A DNA stretch of 6,450 nt from QEXZ01 sp034660015 (lineage in GTDB: Archaea; Halobacteriota; Syntropharchaeia; Alkanophagales; Methanospirareceae): NCBI GenBank assembly GCA_034660015.1, contig JAYEII010000110.1, positions 1-6,450 of the forward strand, written 5' to 3'. The notes under the pieces are model-generated. The model was given only the letters and a program-made list of their open reading frames with translations. It was not told the DNA's origin and did no database searches. Numbering within the stretch: position 1 is the first letter of the stretch; every line of letters starts with the position of its first letter. Made by a program: the position numbers and the translations under genes. Positions 5,219 through 6,450 of this stretch are shown piece by piece.

Positions 5219-5845
5219 ATGACTGATTTGTTAGAAAATATTTTTGGGACTTTGTTCAGCCCGGCCTCTACGTTCAGGCGAATGTTGGAAGAGAGAACAG
5301 CGGTAACTACCGCAGCTATCGTGGTTCTAATTGCATGCATTTGCAGCGGAGCAGGGAGCATATTAACGCAAAGCGCGTTCATGTCCCTGTTTGCAGAGTT
5401 TCCGGGTTTTGAACCTGTCGGTCCAGGTTTCGAAGAGATGATGTTTTCGCCAATTGCATCCATGACCATAAGCGTAGTTTTTGGATTTATTCTCTGGGTC
5501 GTTATCGCAGGCATATTTCACGTAGTAGCAAAGATTCTGGGAGGAAAGGGTGCTTTCACAGAAATGCTGGTTCTAATGGGTTTTGCTATGCTTCCGAATA
5601 TATTTCAGGCTCCAATTGGTTTAATCGCCATTCTTTCTGGTGGTTTAACCGGGGCATTCATAGCTATTGGTATGGGAGGTATTTTAGCAATCTGGGTTTT
5701 GATACTGGACGTTCTCGCAATTAGAGAGGCACATAAGTTCTCAACGGGTAGGGCAATTGCAACTCTCGTTCTTCCATTCGTGGTTCTTATGGTGCTGGCG
5801 TTTATACTTATAATCGTAGCTATTTTTTTGATTTCAATGTCATAA
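5219..5845 (+). CDS. YIP1-family integral membrane protein
   Basis: This 208-residue protein fits the Yip1 domain family. It opens with the characteristic amphipathic segment LFSPASTFRRML (12-23), which resembles the P-x-x-T-F motif of prokaryotic members. Five membrane segments follow at about 28-48, 82-106, 115-140, 147-168 and 179-206. Between them lie GGKGAFTEMLVLMGFAMLP (108-126) and the REAHKFSTGRAIATLVLP loop (169-186), both typical of the family. The eukaryotic relatives act in vesicle trafficking; the role in archaea is not established. The start is ATG 5219 with GGAGATG six bases upstream. Its leader comes from repeat copy 3. A short palindrome TGACATTGTCA (5853-5863) follows the stop. 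The downstream neighbour is SppA, another membrane protein. Confidence 0.8.
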   Translation: MTDLLENIFGTLFSPASTFRRMLEERTAVTTAAIVVLIACICSGAGSILTQSAFMSLFAEFPGFEPVGPGFEEMMFSPIASMTISVVFGFILWVVIAGIFHVVAKILGGKGAFTEMLVLMGFAMLPNIFQAPIGLIAILSGGLTGAFIAIGMGGILAIWVLILDVLAIREAHKFSTGRAIATLVLPFVVLMVLAFILIIVAIFLISMS

Positions 5846-5851
5846 ACAATC

Positions 5852-5970
5852 TTGACATTGTCAGATTAACCGCAGAGTACACGGAGAGCGCAGAGGATGT
5901 AGAGGATAATGTTTATCTTACATAAAAATATAATTTTTCTCTGTGAACTCAGCGTTCTCCGTGGTAAATA
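5852..5970 (+). repeat. Inverted-repeat element of a second sequence family, with hybrid left edge
   Basis: The left arm (5869-5897) is built of CGCAGAG/CACGGAGAG units with a 10-bp period. The right arm (5937-5965) is its imperfect inverse, with 20 of 29 positions matching. A 39-bp AT-rich centre separates them. The overall build equals that of the other three elements although the unit differs. Just left of the left arm, TTGACA, then TTGT, then CAGATTAAC (5852-5870) repeats the opening of the other family with four extra bases. TAAATA (5965-5970) at the right arm's end is TATA-like and would start transcription near the sppA ATG. Repeats of CGCAGAG/CACGGAG type occur in many prokaryotic genomes. 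Confidence 0.75.
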
Positions 5971-5989
5971 AGAAATGTGACAGAGTAAA

Positions 5990-6450
5990 ATGGAAAGCAT
6001 TAAAGCGGTAATGGAAAACAAAAGAAAGGTCATTGCATTGCTCCTATTAGGCTTTTGTTTGATTTCCGTGGTGTTCGGAATTGCCATCATAGCGAAAGGT
6101 CCGCTTGATAGCGGTGGCATAGGCGTAGGCGGCGATAAAATAGCAATAATCAACATTGAAGGTGCAATCGTGGGTGGCAGCGGTGGATTTGGGATATTTG
6201 GCTCAGCATCAGGTGCAGATGATATTGCAAGGCAGATACAACGTGCAGGTGAAGACCCGTCTGTAAGGGCAATCATACTCAGGATAAATAGCCCTGGTGG
6301 AAGTGCTGCGGCATCTCAGGAATTACACGCGGAGGTATGCAAGGCACGAGAGAATGGTAAGATAGTGGTGGCTTCGATGAGCGATGTAGCCACTTCTGGC
6401 GGGTATTACGTTGCCTGTGGGGCCGACAAAATAGTTGCGAATCCAGGAAC
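5990..6450 (+). CDS. sppA: Signal peptide peptidase SppA, N-terminal part (cut by window end)
   Basis: The window contains 153 codons of a membrane-anchored serine protease of the SppA (S49) family. It digests signal peptides and other peptides in the membrane. Residues 13-36 form a single N-terminal membrane helix. The protease domain begins at about 49 (DKIAIINIEGAI). RINSPGG (98-104) forms the oxyanion-hole loop, and ATSGGYYVACGADKI (134-148) contains Ser136, the nucleophile. The catalytic lysine normally lies about 50 residues further and is outside the window. Short archaeal SppA proteins with one protease domain use a Ser-Lys dyad. I took ATG 5990 as the start; no good ribosome binding site is seen, and a second ATG at 6011 is possible. 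A TAAATA 20 bp upstream suggests a leaderless transcript. Confidence 0.92.
   Translation, partial: MESIKAVMENKRKVIALLLLGFCLISVVFGIAIIAKGPLDSGGIGVGGDKIAIINIEGAIVGGSGGFGIFGSASGADDIARQIQRAGEDPSVRAIILRINSPGGSAAASQELHAEVCKARENGKIVVASMSDVATSGGYYVACGADKIVANPG

Noticed and set aside
5866..6276. Minus-strand open frame opposite the fourth repeat and sppA
   Set aside because: It overlaps a clear SppA coding region and a repeat, and its proline/serine-rich composition is that of a shadow frame.

Overview
The window looks archaeal, most likely a methanogen- or ANME-like euryarchaeon. Supporting signs are TATA-type promoters with one apparently leaderless gene, a PfMATE-like MATE transporter, a short MJ1418-like class II aldolase, a stomatin and a membrane SppA, all AT-leaning and loosely packed. 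The lineage is inference; no rRNA or methanogenesis marker is present.

Layout. The left edge holds a small two-helix membrane protein (2-187) that may continue upstream. Next come an inverted-repeat element (209-330), an unrecognised 88-residue protein (338-604), a second copy of the element (650-756) and a complete stomatin/SPFH protein (777-1661). Then follows a poor stretch (about 1662-2650): a three-armed hairpin resembling insertion-sequence ends, a two-helix hypothetical gene (1784-2143), and two genes that appear to have decayed by frameshifts and stops. A 100-residue unknown gene on the minus strand (2651-2953) diverges from a MATE efflux gene (3034-4446). A leaderless-looking class II aldolase (4496-5056) is followed by a third copy of the element (5071-5198), a YIP1-family membrane protein (5219-5845), a fourth element of different sequence but similar build (5852-5970), and the N-terminal part of SppA (5990 to the right edge).

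The most notable signal is the repeat elements. Three copies share a pair of inverted arms built from 10-bp units, an AT-rich centre with a conserved core, and a conserved promoter-like tail. All lie in the same orientation and end just before the start codon of three unrelated genes. In the second copy one 10-bp unit is missing from both arms, as if the arms change together. The fourth element opens with the family-1 edge sequence and then switches to a different 10-bp unit, and lies just upstream of sppA. These look like dispersed elements that supply promoters or leaders.

Functionally the window is dominated by membrane proteins: stomatin, YIP1, SppA, MATE and small membrane proteins. Stomatin and an SppA-type serine protease are known partners in Pyrococcus, so membrane protein quality control is a reasonable theme, although the usual NfeD partner is not seen. 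The aldolase is a separate metabolic function, possibly supplying lactaldehyde for coenzyme F420.
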